Of a DNA stretch of 64,000 nt, positions 9,505 through 22,207 are shown piece by piece. The notes under the pieces are model-generated. The model had not been told where the DNA came from, did no database searches, and saw only the letters and a program-made list of their open reading frames with translations. Numbering within the stretch: the first letter of the stretch is position 1; each line of letters begins with the position of its first letter. Source of the DNA: Mytilisepta virgata (taxonomy: Eukaryota; Mollusca; Bivalvia; Mytilida; Mytilidae); assembly GCA_028015205.1 (NCBI GenBank), contig CM051511.1, forward strand, positions 37,225,204 through 37,289,203, written 5' to 3'. The translations under genes and the position numbers were made by a program.

Positions 9505-12500
9505 GAATTAGATATCGCATGATATCAACTCGAGTTATTTAATGTGGATATAATAATAAACGAGCCTTTGGCGAGTTTATTATTCAATTCAAATTAAATA
9601 AGGAGAAAACGATATCTAATTTTTACTATTTGTTTAACATATTTCTCTTATGATTCCTAAGGAATTTTTGTTTGTGATTCGGGGCGTCGGAAATATTAAC
9701 GTTCATTTCTCTGTGACGTCAAATGTTGCTATGCAAAGATGAATTTCAAATATGGCGCCATTGTGTAGCTAATTTGTTGACCAATCAAAATAAAAGAATT
9801 TTTCTAAACAAACACGCGTGGACCAATCGGGCCCATGTCCATATTCCGAAATCCCATTGGTCCGAAGCCCATTGGCCCGAAAGGCCATTAGTCCGAAAAT
9901 GGTATAGCCCAAAAGTCACAAAGATTGTACGACTAAAACAGTCTGCTTCATTTCAAACTAGTGCTAGTATGTGTTATGTGTAAATTTATGTTGGTTGTAC
10001 TTTACAGTTATTTCATGGTCGGCCTACTGAGGGTAGTGGTATACAGTACGTTAATTACTTCTCGAAATAAATACATACAAGTATACATTTGTACAAACAA
10101 CGATAGATTTCTGTGCTGAAAAAAAAGCTTAAGATTGCTCTATTGCTGGCTGACTATTCCAGATAACATTTTACAGGATAAACTAGACATCAAGGAGATG
10201 GAATCCATCTCTGTGGGCCCGCCGTAAATAACATGTGGTCCAAAGTTTGTATGGATAAACTGAAGTTAAGCTTAGTAAAAAAGCACTTGAAGTAATAATC
10301 AATTCAGGTTATGTACTGACATGATTGAGAGTGTTTGACATACTTTTTGGGGGTGATTTGCATAACCATACCATGTATCATCTCTGAACTCATAACCGTT
10401 TTCAAGTTATATAGCAGACAAAATCTTTACCAAAGAACATGGGGTTCCCACATTTGACCTAGAGATTTGCACAATAATCGCTACATCCTTTTTGACATTG
10501 GTCAATAAGCATTCCAAGTATCTTCATTTAACTTCAAACCATTCTCAAGTCATAGAGCGGACACGACATGGTGTTCTCAACTTTGACCTAAGTGTTTTAC
10601 CTTGACCTTTGACCTATATAGTTGTACATAATCTGGTGCTAGTAAATATCCATGCCAAGTATAAACCATAAAGGTTCTCAAGATATAGAACGGACACGAT
10701 TTGTTACCGACAGTACAGACCGATCACTAAAGGGCCCTTATAACAATCCTTCAAGATTTATCGGGGCCTCGGTGGCTGAGTGGTCTAGGTAGTTCGTCAT
10801 GATGATCACTAGCCTGTCAACGCTGGGGTTGTGAGTTCGAATCTCACCTGTGGCGGGGTGTGTTCGACTCCGAGCTTAATTGACAAGGATTGCCAATTTT
10901 CCTACCGAAGGTCGGTGGTTCTCTCCGGATACTCCAGCTTCCTCCACCAATAAAAACTGGCCGCCGCGAAATGGCCAAAATGTGCTGAAAACGGCGTTAA
11001 ACCCCAACTAAACAAACAATCAAGATTTAGCTTAAAGTGTCAGTTTTGTTTCGAGGTACAAGATGAAAGTCAAAACGGACGTGCAGATAAGTTAAATACT
11101 AATATTTAGTATCTTCAGCCCCTTTAATTCAATCAAAAACCTTCAAACTGCACTGGGTTTTTGTTGCCTCATAAAAAAATGCAATTTTTAAATATTAAAA
11201 GATTAATACTTCGACCCCGGGGCATCAAAATTAGAAATCCGAGTCTGATATGGAATTTGGTGTATACTGAATTATGTATATGTACCGTTAAGCAAAATAT
11301 TATGAAATACCCGAATATATCGTTCTATCCAATGGTTTTTAGTAGATCAATCCCTATGATCGGAAGAAATATAAGTCATCTCCGTTTATCTAGCCTTTGG
11401 ATTGTTGTATAGGTTTTTAACATGTTATGCCTTAAGCTCTGCCTCGCCCAAGAGAAATTCATGAGTAGTTATGTCTAGTGGTATATTTCCATGTCAGAAT
11501 ATCAATAAATAAACTAAAATTAACCGAGACAAAGACATGCGTGACTATACTTTCCTCACTTGGGACCTGCGCAATAGTTTCGCTATTAAACAGATTTTTC
11601 ATTAAGAACCTTCCACTTTGTCTAAATATTTAAATTACTGGTAGTTTTTCTGCTTATGTTTGCATTTTTTAAAATTTATATAAAGCCGACTGTGTCATCT
11701 ATAATATCTACCGCAAATGCTACTTTTCCGGAAAGGCATCACGAATAGGCATGTGATAAAACTTACGCGAACATTGACAAAGAGGCATGTGATAATTAAA
11801 TGGCGGGTGTAGCTTTATCTGCCCCTTTAAAGTGCTTAGTTATTCTTACCAAAGTTTGGTCCCAACTAGGGTAGTGGTTTCAGAGGAAAAGATCTTTAAA
11901 GGAACAGACGACAGACGACTGCGTTAAACTGATAAAGTTATAGTTTTGACGATACTTCACGTAAGAAGCGTGAATATTTTTTCCCTGTACACAGCCAAGA
12001 GTAGTGTTCAGGGTTGACACAAGCTTTAAGGGAGAGGAGGGGTTCCATTGAGGTTTCTTAATCCGATTCCAAGATATTCATAATACTGAAAGTATATTTG
12101 TGGGGTAAAAATGTCATGGTGTGAAAAAAAAAAGAATTGTTACATGTATTTCTACGGGGTTCAGTGCTCATGGTGCTTGCATACATAAAATTTAAATTAA
12201 GCGTTTCTCAGACAAGGATTTCATTTTAAAATTTCATTAAATTTAAGTGGCATACACAACTTAACTTAAAGTAGGGTATCAATACTTAACTGATAATGCA
12301 TTTACACTTAAGCCATTAGCAAATTGGAAAAAATAAAATGAAAATATAAGTGGGGTTAGCTGGGAGTTTGAAAGGAAATCTTCTTTGACCCCAGCACTTT
12401 AAACCTGCATATCTGACTCTGCCTTCTTTTTCTGTCACAAGGGCGCAACTTTTTTCTCAAAATACAGTTTTATTCGATTGCAGGTGATATTAATTCCTGC

Positions 12501-12925
12501 CTTTTGTCACAACATGACTTTGTCTGTATTGTTTCTCCCGAGTTTGTAGCCTATCTTTTTAGTTTTGAAATTATTCCCCCCCCCCTTCCACACGCACACA
12601 CAAAAACAAAAAAAGTCATTTTCTTGATCTCTAGATCGTGAAAAGTCCATGCAGATAGATGCAAGATGCATTTGCAAAGAGTTCTAACCTTTTGTAATCA
12701 TAAATTCCGATATTACATCATGTTGACTTTCGGACTAAAGGACCTTGGGCCAACGATTTTTCGGACTAATGGCACTTCGGACCAATAAATTCCGGACCAG
12801 TGGGTCTTCGGACTAATGAGTCTTCGGATTATAGAAAGGACCCCGACCAATCAAATGGGAAGATTTTGGATATCACTAGATGATATCACACTGTACATTA
12901 TGTGATATCGAATTTCCCCGAGAGT
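9505..12925. mobile_element. Foldback-like element with inverted CCGAAAT minisatellite ends (copy 1)
   Basis: The left end carries GATATC-rich hairpin sequence (9511-9610), a GACCAATCA site and three units of a ~16-bp minisatellite, CCGAAATCCCATTGGT (about 9842-9900). The right end (about 12725-12860) holds the same minisatellite and CCAATCA in inverted order, then GATATC-rich sequence. A long internal part separates them, with no recognisable protein. The same structure appears inverted at 16840-19575 and direct at 54765-57930. Minisatellite-built inverted ends suggest a foldback element, but target duplications cannot be set because the boundaries are vague. Confidence 0.5.
10761..11019 (+). 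mobile_element. tRNA-derived SINE with 10-bp target duplication
   Basis: The 259-bp insert is flanked by TCAAGATTTA at 10751-10760 and 11020-11029. The head carries a Pol III A box (TGGCTGAGTGG, 10773-10783) and B box (GAGTTCGAATCTC, 10833-10845) in the arrangement of a class II (Leu/Ser-like) tRNA. The body contains GGTTCTCTCCGGATACTCC followed by CTTCCTCCACC, which resembles the deeply conserved central domains shared by many invertebrate SINEs. The tail is short and A-rich (aaacaaacaa). The right arm (about 17370-17395) shows the uninterrupted site with one TCAAGATTTA. It is nested in the foldback-like element. Confidence 0.88.
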
Positions 12926-14340
12926 TAACAGTACATACTAAACTTTCACCTTATTCATCACATATTATATTCATTTCAGTGATATAACGTACAACATTGC
13001 AATCAATCGGGTAATCGGGCACCACCCTATCCAATACTTATTTACTTCTTTAATAAGAAAATTATTAGTACTGTTAGGCTTATTGGAGTAGTAACAAAGT
13101 ATACTGTATGTACTGTACAGTATGATAAAGTATGCTGTTAGCTAGTTCAAACAGTAACAATAATATGCTGTTAATAGTCTAAATAGATACAAACATCCAG
13201 TGCACTGAGATGACCATGCTGCATGATCTCCTGCATGCTTGCAACAGCCATCTTTGATCAGGTCAGCACAAGAAAAGCTATTGTATAAATTTATAAATAA
13301 GCGTCTACCTCCTACTGTTGCTAGTACCAATAGGATTACTTGTCAATAATCAGATTATTTAGGTGTGTATTTGTGCATTTGGGGACGATGCCGGTTGTTA
13401 AGAAAATAGGCCAGCCAAAATCAGGCTGGACTCCCTCTCTCTTGTCTTGCCAGTCTTGGTAGAATCTCGGGATCCAGTGTTCAAAATTATGTAGGTCCGA
13501 ACTTGATCCCCTCTCTCTCTTAGTAGAACCTCCTGAAGGGACCCCCTTTCAAAAATTGCTCATTCCATGTAAAGACTTTTCAATTTGTTTAATGGTTGGC
13601 CATGAGATGCAACTAGCTTAGTCTTAAAACAACAGAAGTTACATGATTTGGTTCACACATGCAGTGCAGATATTAAACAAAATTATTTTGCCTATGGGAA
13701 CTAATTCACCCTTTGCTTTGGATGTTGTTCCCAAATGACCCTATTTTTGTTCCTCAATGACAATGACCTTTGACGTCATGCAACAATCCAATTGCAATCT
13801 GTAACGTCAGTTTTGAACTTTGTGACGTCAAAAAGTACAGGAACCTGTTGTCATTTTCTGTAATGGTGGACGAAAGTGTAAATATGCCTATGGAAAAGGG
13901 AGATAATTCTCTTGGTGGGATTTTCTTATATTAGACATAACACCCCTGTATTGCACAAAATATAAAAAAAACTTAATAATTGAAACTATCTAAAATAATA
14001 ATTTTACAAATTTTAAAAGAAGTTTGAGATAGATGTTTTGTTTAGGAAATTTTCAGTTTTTCAAGTGCATTTATTTTTCTCTGGAAAATTGCCCATTCAA
14101 AATATTTTTTGCAGTCTGGAAATATAACTTTTTTTACAATGGTAATTTTTTTATGTTCATTATTCCAGCAGTTAGTCTTTTTAAACTGCAAAAAAACCAT
14201 TACTGGAGTTGCGATTTATAGACTAATTATGGTGCCCTTCCCTTGAATTTGCCCCTGGTCTTATTCTTGACATTTTTACCGAAATTTAGATCCTGTCCAT
14301 TCGCACGTCCTGAAAGTAGTTTCCTTTCTATAACTTCAGT
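12926..14340. other. Inner palindrome arm, no gene recognised
   Basis: The sequence is mirrored with high similarity at 15430-16830. It holds pyrimidine-rich runs (about 13430-13540) and several TGACGTCA-like sites (about 13770-13830), but no frame with recognisable homology. The same 62-residue frame at 13142-13330 in both arms is not persuasive. Confidence 0.5.
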
Positions 14341-14870
14341 TTGGCGGAACTAAATGTTATGAAACAATGCTTAATATCAGAAAACACAGATCCAATTCGA
14401 ATTAGGGCACCATCACTTACTGTTCTTGAGTTATGCCCCTTTTAACTGGAAAAATTGCAATGTTGTCGCTTCTGTTCTCTAACTTAAGTTTGCCTCAACC
14501 AAATGTTATGAAACTTATACAAAATGCTTATTACCACAAAACACAGATCGAATTCGAATTTGGGTACCGTCACTTCATCTGTTTTGAGCTATGCCCCTTT
14601 TTAACTGAAAAAAATCACAAATTTTGTCGTTTCCAAATGTTGTGAAACTTATAGACAATGCTTATTACTACAAAACACAGATTGAGTTTGAATCTATATA
14701 CTATCACTTTACCGTTATTGAGTGAATGCTCATTTTTATCTGGAAAAAACACAAATTTAATTGTTCCTGTTTCTCTAACAACTTTAGTTTGCCATAACCA
14801 TATGTTACAAAACTTATACACAATGATAATGACAGCTGCTAGCAGTTGTGAATAAAAACATAGTTTTTTT
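14341..14870. repeat. Degenerate ~140-190-bp tandem repeat next to the palindrome centre
   Basis: Three diverged units share a start like 'gttatgaaac(t)tatacaaaatgcttattaccacaaaacacagat' spread over about 14355, 14508 and 14640, then a 'gttttgagctatgcccctttttaactg' segment. The right arm keeps only the first two units (15127-15420). The third unit lies in the unpaired centre. Open frames across it are a by-product of the repeat. Confidence 0.7.
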
Positions 14871-15120
14871 GTCCATTTTCCGCAAATCAATCGATTGAAG
14901 CTACAGGTTTATGTACATGTAAGTTTCACATCGAATCTTTTAGTCATAAAATGTTCTAGGGCTAAAATTCGGGTCATATAGGAAGCAGAAATATAATGAT
15001 ATATATATATTTTTACTGTAAACATTTTTTATTAATCATTTCATGAGATCATACAACACAATTCATAAGTAGTATATAAACATATGTAAGAATTAAAGGG
15101 ATTCAAAAACAAAGTTATAT
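14652..15120. other. Palindrome spacer
   Basis: This 469-bp unpaired centre contains one extra diverged tandem unit (to about 14860) and AT-rich sequence with an (AT)n run near 15000. No gene or RNA structure is recognised. Confidence 0.7.
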
Positions 15121-16839
15121 TAAGTTTCACAACATTTGGAAACGACAAAAGTTGTGATTTTTTTCAGTTAAAAAGGGGCATAGCTCAAAACAGATGAAGT
15201 GACGGTACCCAAATTTGAATTCGATCTGTGTTTTGTGGTAATAAGCATTTTGTATAAGTTTCATAACATTTGGTTGAGGCAAACTTAAGTTAGAGAACAG
15301 AAGCGACAACATTGCAATTTTTCCAGTTAAAAGGGGCATAACTCAAGAACAGTAAGTGATGGTACCCAAATTCGAATTGGATCTGTGTTTTCTGGTATTA
15401 AGCATTGTTATGAGTTTCATAACATTTAGTTCCGCCAAACTGATGTTATAGAAAGGAAACTACTTTCAGGACGTACGAATGGACAGGATCTAAATTTCCG
15501 TAAAATTGTCAAGAATAAGACCAGGGGCAAATTCAAGGGAAGGGCACCATAATTAGTCTATAAATCGCAACTCCAGTAATGGTTTTTTGCAGTTTAAAAA
15601 GACTAACTGCTGGAATAATGAACATAAAAAAATTACCATTGTAAAAAAAAGTTATATTTCCAGACTGCAAAAAATATTTTGAATGGGCAATTTTCCATAG
15701 AAAAATAAATGCACTTGAAAAACTGAAAATTTCCTATACAAAATATCTATCTCAAACTTCTTTTAAAATTTGTATTTTAGATAATTTCAATTAAGTTTTT
15801 TTTGATATTTTGTGCAATACAGGGGTGTTATGTCTAATATAAGAAAATCCCACCAAGAGAATTATCTCCCTTTTCCATAGGCGTATTTACACTTTCGTCC
15901 ACCATTACAGAAAATGACAACAGGTTCCTGTACTTTTTGACGTCACAAAGTTCAAAACTGACGATACAGATTGCAATTGGATTGTTGCATGACGTCAAAG
16001 GTCATTGTCATTGAGGAACAAAAATAGGGTCATTTGGGAACAACATCCAAAGCAAAGGGTGAATTAGTTCCCATAGGCAAAATAATTTTGTTTAATATCT
16101 GCACTGCATGTGTGAACCAAATCATGTAACTTCTGTTGTTTAAAGACTAAGCTAGTTGCATCTCATGGCCAACCATTACACAAATTGAAAAGCCTTTACA
16201 TGGAATGAGCAATTTTTGAAAGGGGGTCCCTTCAGGAGGTTCTACTAAGAGAGAGAGGGGATCAAGTTCGGACCTACATAATTTTGAACACTGGATCCCG
16301 AGATTCTACCAAGACTGGCAAGACAAGAGAGAGGGAGTACAGCCTGATTTTGGCTGGCCTATTTTCTTAACAACCGGCATCGTCCCCAAATGCACAAATA
16401 CACACCTAAATAATCTGATTATTGACAAGTAATCCTATTGGTACTAGCAACAGTAGGAGGTAGACGCTTATTTATAAATTTATACAATAGCTTTTCTTGT
16501 GCTGACCTGATCAAAGATGGCTGTTGCAAGCATGCAGGAGATCATGCATCATGGTCATCTCAGTCCACTGGATGTTTGTATCTATTTAGACTATTAACAT
16601 CATATTATTAATACTGTTTGAACTAGCTAACAGCATACTTTATCATACTGTACAGTACATACAGTATACTTTGTTACTACTCCAATAAGCCTAACAGTAC
16701 TAATAATTTTCTTATTAAAGAAGTAAATAAGTATTGGATAGGGTGGTGGGTTTGATTACCCGATTGATTGCAATGTTGTACGTTATATCACTGAAATGAA
16801 TATAATATGTGATGAATAAGGTGAAAGTTTAGTATGTAC

Positions 16840-19575
16840 TGTTAACTCTCGGGGAAATTCGATATCACATCATGTACAGTGTGATATCAACCAGTGATAT
16901 CCAAAATCTTCCCATTTGATTGGTCGGGGTCCGTTCTATAATCCGAAGACTCATTAGTCCGAAGACCCACTGGTCCGGAAATTTATTGGCCCGAAGTGTC
17001 ATTAGTCCGAAGATCCGTTAGTCCGAAAAATCGTTGGCCCAAGGTCTTTTAGTCCGAAAGTCAACATGATGTAATATCGGAATTTATGATTACAAAAGGT
17101 AAGAACTCTTTGCAAATGCATCTTGCATCTATCTGCATGGACTTTTCACGATCTAGAGATCAAGAAAATGACTTTTTTTTTGTTTTTGTGTGTGTGTGGG
17201 GGGGAATAATTTCAAACCTAAAAAGATAGACTACCAACTCGGGAGAAACAATACAGTTTGAAGGTTTTTAATTGAATTAAAGGGGCTGAAAGATACTAAA
17301 TACTAGTATTTAACTTATCTGCACGTCCGTTTTGACTTTCACCTTGTACCTCGAAACAAAACTAACACTTTAAGCTAAATCTTGAAGGATTGTTTTAAGG
17401 GCCAAGATTCTTGTGGCGATCGCCCTTTAGCACCAGATTATGTACAACTATGTAGGTCAAAGGTCAAGGTAAAACACTTAGGTCAAAGTTGAGAACACCA
17501 TGTCGTGTCCGCTCTATAACTTGAGCTCGGTTTGAAGTTAAGTGAAGATACTTGGCATGCTTATTGACCAATGTCAAAAAGAATGTCGCGATTATTGTGC
17601 AAATCTCTAGGTCAAATGTGGGAACCCCATGTTCTTTGGTAAAGATTTGTATATATTATCTGCATTTTGACAGCTAGATATCGTAAAATATCATCCCGTG
17701 AGCCAGAATATGAAGTTTGGGACGAGTGAGCGTAGCGAACGAGACCCAAGTCTTCATATTCTGTCGAGCGGGATGATATTTTACGATATCTAGCTTTCAA
17801 AATGCAAATAATATTTTTATCATCTTAATTACTTATCTGAAAGGTAAATATTTGTAAACGTTCTAAATTCTTCCAAATTATCGCGGGAAAAGTATGGATT
17901 CTTCATCGCAACGACAACAAGTTTACTGTTACACACGTACGTTGTTTACCATACCAATAAGTATATATATATATATGTCCTGAATGTTCATGTAAAATAC
18001 ATTAGGGTGTATTTTAATTTTTTTAAAAGAAAATCAGTCTGGAAATCTTTGTTCTTGATTTTCCGGGAAACTAAAGCATCCACTTTCAAACTTGCAACCT
18101 CGTGACGTCATAGTCCGTCTCCATTCGCGAAACAACTTCTGACTAAAATATGCGCAACATAAAATAATCTCCCAACTTTAACCAAGGAGACGACATATTT
18201 AAACATCATTTAGTTGTATTAGTACTAATTCAGGCGAAAATATGGACATAAAAATATAAAGCGTACATTTAATAAATTGTTTTAATCGCAAATAATGAAA
18301 TGCAATGGAAAGAGCGGAAAGAAGTCCCAGCAGACATTATCAGCATCGAGGAAAGACACATTTTGTTGATGTCACTTTTATAAAATTCTTCAAGATTCAT
18401 TTAAATAAAACGCCATAATATAAAAAAAGGAACACCAGATCTTGATATATTTATTAATATTTTGCAATTTTGAAAGTTATTTAATAAGTTCTAAGCTGCC
18501 AAACGTTGGGAGAATTTGTTGATAATGCCTGCTGACTGTTGATAACTCCTGCTCAGCGCACTCGCTTCTTGATACGAATTTTACGGAGCTGCTCAACAAG
18601 CTGATAGAAGCGCAGGGAAGGATGATAATGTCTGCTATATAACTTGAAAACGGTTATGAGTTCAGAGATGATACATGGCATGGTTATGCAATCACCATCA
18701 AAAGACACTCTCAATCATGTCAGTACATAACCGGAATTGATTATTACTTCAAGTGCTTTATTACTAAGCTTAACTTCAGTTTATCCATACAAACTTTGGA
18801 CCACAAGTTATTTACGGCGGGCCACAGAGATGGATTCCATCTCCTTGATGTCTAGTTTATCCTGTAAAATGTTATCTGGAATAGTCAGCCAGCAATAGAG
18901 CAATCTTAAGCTGTTTTTTTTTCAGCACAGAAATCTATCGTTGTTTGTACAAATGTATACTTGTATGTATTTATTTCGAGAAGTAATCAACTTACTGTAT
19001 ACCACTATCCTCAGTAGGCCGACCATGAAATAACGGCAAAGTACCATCAACATAAATTTACACATAACACATACTAGTACTAGTTTGAAATGAAACAGTC
19101 TGTTTTACAATCTTTGTGACTTTTGGGCTATACCATTTTCGGACTAATGGCCTTTCCTACCAATGGGCTTCGGATCAGTGGGATTTCGGACGTTTGGGGT
19201 TTCGGACCAATTGGATTTCGGAATATAGACATGGGCCCGATTGGTCCACGCGTGTTTGTGTAGAAAAATTCTTTTATTTTGATTGGTCAACAAGTTAGCT
19301 ACACAATGGCGCCATATTTGAAATTCATCTTTGCATAGCAACATTTGACCTCACAGAGAAATGAACGTAAATATTTCCGACGGCCCGGACGCCGAATCAC
19401 CAACAAAAATTCCTTAGGAATCATAAGAGAAAAAGGTTAAACAAATAGTAAAAATTAGATATCGTTTGATATCAACTCTCCTTATTTAATTTGAATTGAA
19501 TAATAAACTCGCTCGTTTATTATTATATCCAAATTAAATATACAGTGTGAATATCATTCGATATCTAATTCTCAC
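16840..19575. mobile_element. Foldback-like CCGAAAT element (copy 2, inverted)
   Basis: The CCGAAAT minisatellite occurs at about 16935-17060 and, in opposite orientation, at about 19135-19220, where five units are present against three in copy 1. The equivalent of 11152-12528 is absent: ...cttcaaactg joins directly to tattgtttctccc around 17250. A 980-bp insertion lies inside. Confidence 0.5.
17649..18628. mobile_element. 980-bp insertion with a 52-bp-arm hairpin at one end
   Basis: Both the left arm (near 10420) and the third copy (near 55665) read through this site without it. The first 140 bases (about 17670-17810) form a near-perfect inverted repeat. The arms contain AGATATCGTAAAATATCATC and its complement, and the loop has CGAGTGAGCGTAGCGAACGAG-type self-complementary sequence. 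The remainder is AT-rich with no gene. A target duplication is not clear. Class unknown. Confidence 0.65.
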
Positions 19576-19804
19576 TCATTGTGAAACTTATACGTAACAT
19601 TGTTTTGGTTAAAGCATGTGTATTTCTGTAGCTAATATGCTGTTGGCGTGGCCAATGATGCGAGCGCAGCAATAGTGGTACTATATTCAGTCTTTTGTCT
19701 GTGTGTGTTTTTTAAATGTATGAATGTAAATGTTTTTTTATAGATAAACGATGGTAAAACCAGTCGATTCGTTTGTATTAACTCATAAACTTAACTACAT
19801 ATAT

Positions 19805-20106
19805 TATACTTTTAAGATTTGTCTCTCTATTTGTCTATATTAAAGAAACCGGTACATATAACGTTATATGGACCGATGGGCGGGACTTAATAATTATATG
19901 GACTGGTGGGCGGAGCTTAATTATTATTATAAGTTTCGGAACGTTTTCGCATTGAAATAAGTATAATATAGCTAATAGTTCATTGAACTGAAGGTCAAAT
20001 GGCAGTATATGGACCGGTAAGTCGCCCTCAAAAATTATATGGACCTCAGCTGCGCTTCGGTCCATATACTGCCATATGACCCTCAGTACAATGAACTATT
20101 TGCTAA
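19805..20106. mobile_element. ~300-bp insertion ending in a ~48-bp hairpin
   Basis: The left arm reads taactacatatatgacatagg across this site. The insert contains arms at about 19969-20016 and 20058-20106 (AATGGCAGTATATGGACCG paired with its complement) around a 41-bp loop. It also has three TATATGGACC repeats near 19866-19905. A possible ATAT duplication flanks it. Likely a MITE; family unknown. Confidence 0.6.
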
Positions 20107-20594
20107 ATATGACATAGGAGAAACTACAGGAACCCAAGCTTCACATTTCAGTAGCATACAATTAAACTTTATTCAGTTGCAATATTAACATATCTTTATT
20201 TGAAATGAAAATTTACACCCGAAGGGTTGACAGCATTATTTAAGCATTAAAATAACATAAATATAACGTAGAACAGAAATAAATTTATAAAAAATGTGGA
20301 AACAAATACACATATTATGCAGCTATAGAGCCCACTTTCCTCAGTACTATGGACTTTTTAGTTCGCCTCAACGAAGTTGGGGGGGGGACTAATGTAGTAC
20401 CCCCGGCGTCCACGTCCGCGTCCGCGCGTGCGTCCACAGTCAGTTCTCAGTTACTAGTTGACACAGGGTCATTTATTTTTGTGTGCAGATGCACGTTGAA
20501 GAGACTGACCATGTGATATAAGATGGAGGTCACATGACCCATATGGCACGGTTGACTGGCTTTTTACTTTTATGTCAAAAATCAGTTTTAACAT

Positions 20595-21700
20595 ACAAAG
20601 TGACTTACAATCCTATTACTTGGTGTGAGGGTGCCTCTCGGGGAGTACTACAGCCTCCAACCAAAATTAGGCCACTCTGACCTACTTATCGCACGACATT
20701 GACTTAGGTTAAGTTTCACGTCCGAGTTCAGTTCTCCGATAGCAAGCGACCTACAATCATATTACTTGGTGTGAGGGTGTATCTCTGAGAGTAACATAGC
20801 CTCTCACCAAAATAAGGCCACTCTGACCTACTTACCGCTCTTCATTGACTTAGGTTAAGTTTTACGTCCGAATTCAGTTCTCTGATACCAAGGGACCTAC
20901 AGTCATATTACTTTGCGTGAGGGTGCATCTTGGAGAGTAACACAGCCTCTCACCAAAATTAGGTCACTCTGACCTACTTATTGCACTTCATTGACTTAGG
21001 TTAAGTTTTACGTCAGAGTTCAGTTCTCCGATACCAAGCGACCTACAATCATATTACTTGGTATGAGGGTGCCTCTCGGAGAGTAACATAGCCTCCAACC
21101 AAAATCAGCTCACTCTGACCTACTTACCGCTCTTCATTGACTTAGGTTAAGTTTTACGTCCGAGTTTAGTTCTCCGATACCAAGGGACCTATAATCATAT
21201 AACTATGTGTCATGGTGCATCTTGGGGAGTAACACAGCCTCCCACCAGAATTGCGTCACTCTGACCTATTTATTGCGCTTCATTAACTTAGGTTAAGTTT
21301 TACATCCGAGTTCAGTTCTCTGATACCAAGCGACCTTCAATTATATTATTTGGTGTGAAGATGCATCTAAGGAGGTAACACAACCTCCTACCAAAATTAG
21401 GTCAGTCTGATCTACGTATCGTGCTTCATTGACTTAGGTTAAGTTTTACGTCCGAGTTCAGCTCTCCGATACCAAGCGACCTACAGTCATATTACTTGTT
21501 GTGAGGGTGCATCTCAGGGAATAACACAGCCTTCCACCAAAATTAGATCACTCTGATCTACTTATCGCGCTTCATTTAGTTATGTTAAGCTTTATGTCCG
21601 AGTTCAGTTCTCCGATATCAAGCGACCTACAATCATATTACTTGCTGTAAGGGTGTACTCGAGGAGCTACAAAGCCACACACCGAAATTAGTGGGGGAAC
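20595..21700 (-). repeat. 146-bp tandem array, right-arm copy
   Basis: Inverted counterpart of 7441-8690 with about eight units, recognised by repeated CATATTACTTGG and TTACGTCCGAGTTCAGTTCTC. It has one fewer unit than the left arm and several unit-specific substitutions. Confidence 0.88.
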
Positions 21701-21754
21701 GAGGCGAACTTTGTAATCGTGGATTTCTGGTTTATAAATGGAGCATCAAACCCC

Positions 21755-21979
21755 ATAAGATCGTTAGAAGATAAAATAAGTTTTAACTTTTTCAAAAGGT
21801 GAATAAGTATGTTTACGTGGTTGTATGTCAATGATGTTATTGAAACAATCCTGTCTTAACATGTCATATTTTGGACAATTGAAGAAGAAATGTATTTCAT
21901 CCTCTTTCTCATTTAAATTACATTTTTGACATATTCTGTTTTCTCTTTCAGTTTCTAAAAAGTGGTCCCTAGCTCTCAT
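21755..21979 (-). pseudogene. LINE ORF2 C-terminal zinc-knuckle segment (right arm)
   Basis: The frame reads TERENRICQKCNLNEKED, then EIHFFFNCPKYD, with the C-x2-C...H-x4-C ligands complete, unlike the left-arm copy, which has a stop at the second Cys. It is a 3' fragment only and lies directly beside the 146-bp array. Confidence 0.75.
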
Positions 21980-22207
21980 TTTTATAAGGTTTTTTCTATT
22001 TTCAAAGTTTGTTTGAAGTAAAAAAAAAATTCAGTTTGATATTGAGTTTTTATTTTACTATATAAGTATATTTTACTATCTTCTTTCACTGTTTGTGTTT
22101 TTTTAAAGAACACACTTTCTGTTTCAAAGTTTAAGTTTAAGTTAGATTAAATTTCTATTTTGGCAGTTTATTACTTTCAATTGGTTTTGATAATTGTGCA
22201 TATATTA

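Larger units (their letters stand above)
1950..14651 (+). repeat. Giant inverted repeat, left arm (block B copy 1)
   Basis: Read right to left, this 12.7-kb arm matches 15121-24287 in order: tandem repeats at the centre, inner arm, CCGAAAT foldback element, 146-bp array, LINE ORF2, LINE RT, promoter-motif foldback element. The left arm is about 3.5 kb longer. Left-only segments are the Helentron-like insert (5405-7074), the SINE, about 3420-4510, and about 11152-12528. Substitutions and small indels are frequent, so the arms are not products of one read folded on itself. Confidence 0.92.

Noticed and set aside
9723..9983. Frame beginning MLLCKDEFQIWRHC, also at 19144-19344 and 54936-55136
   Set aside because: Similarity follows from block duplication, and the frame runs into the CCGAAAT minisatellite with differing lengths.
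11161..11412. An 83-residue frame also present at 56165-56398
   Set aside because: Conservation is explained by block duplication. It has no start context, domain or splice evidence and lies inside a repeat.
14433..14645. A 70-residue frame identical in both palindrome arms (also 15127-15339)
   Set aside because: It lies in a tandem repeat whose other units do not keep the frame.
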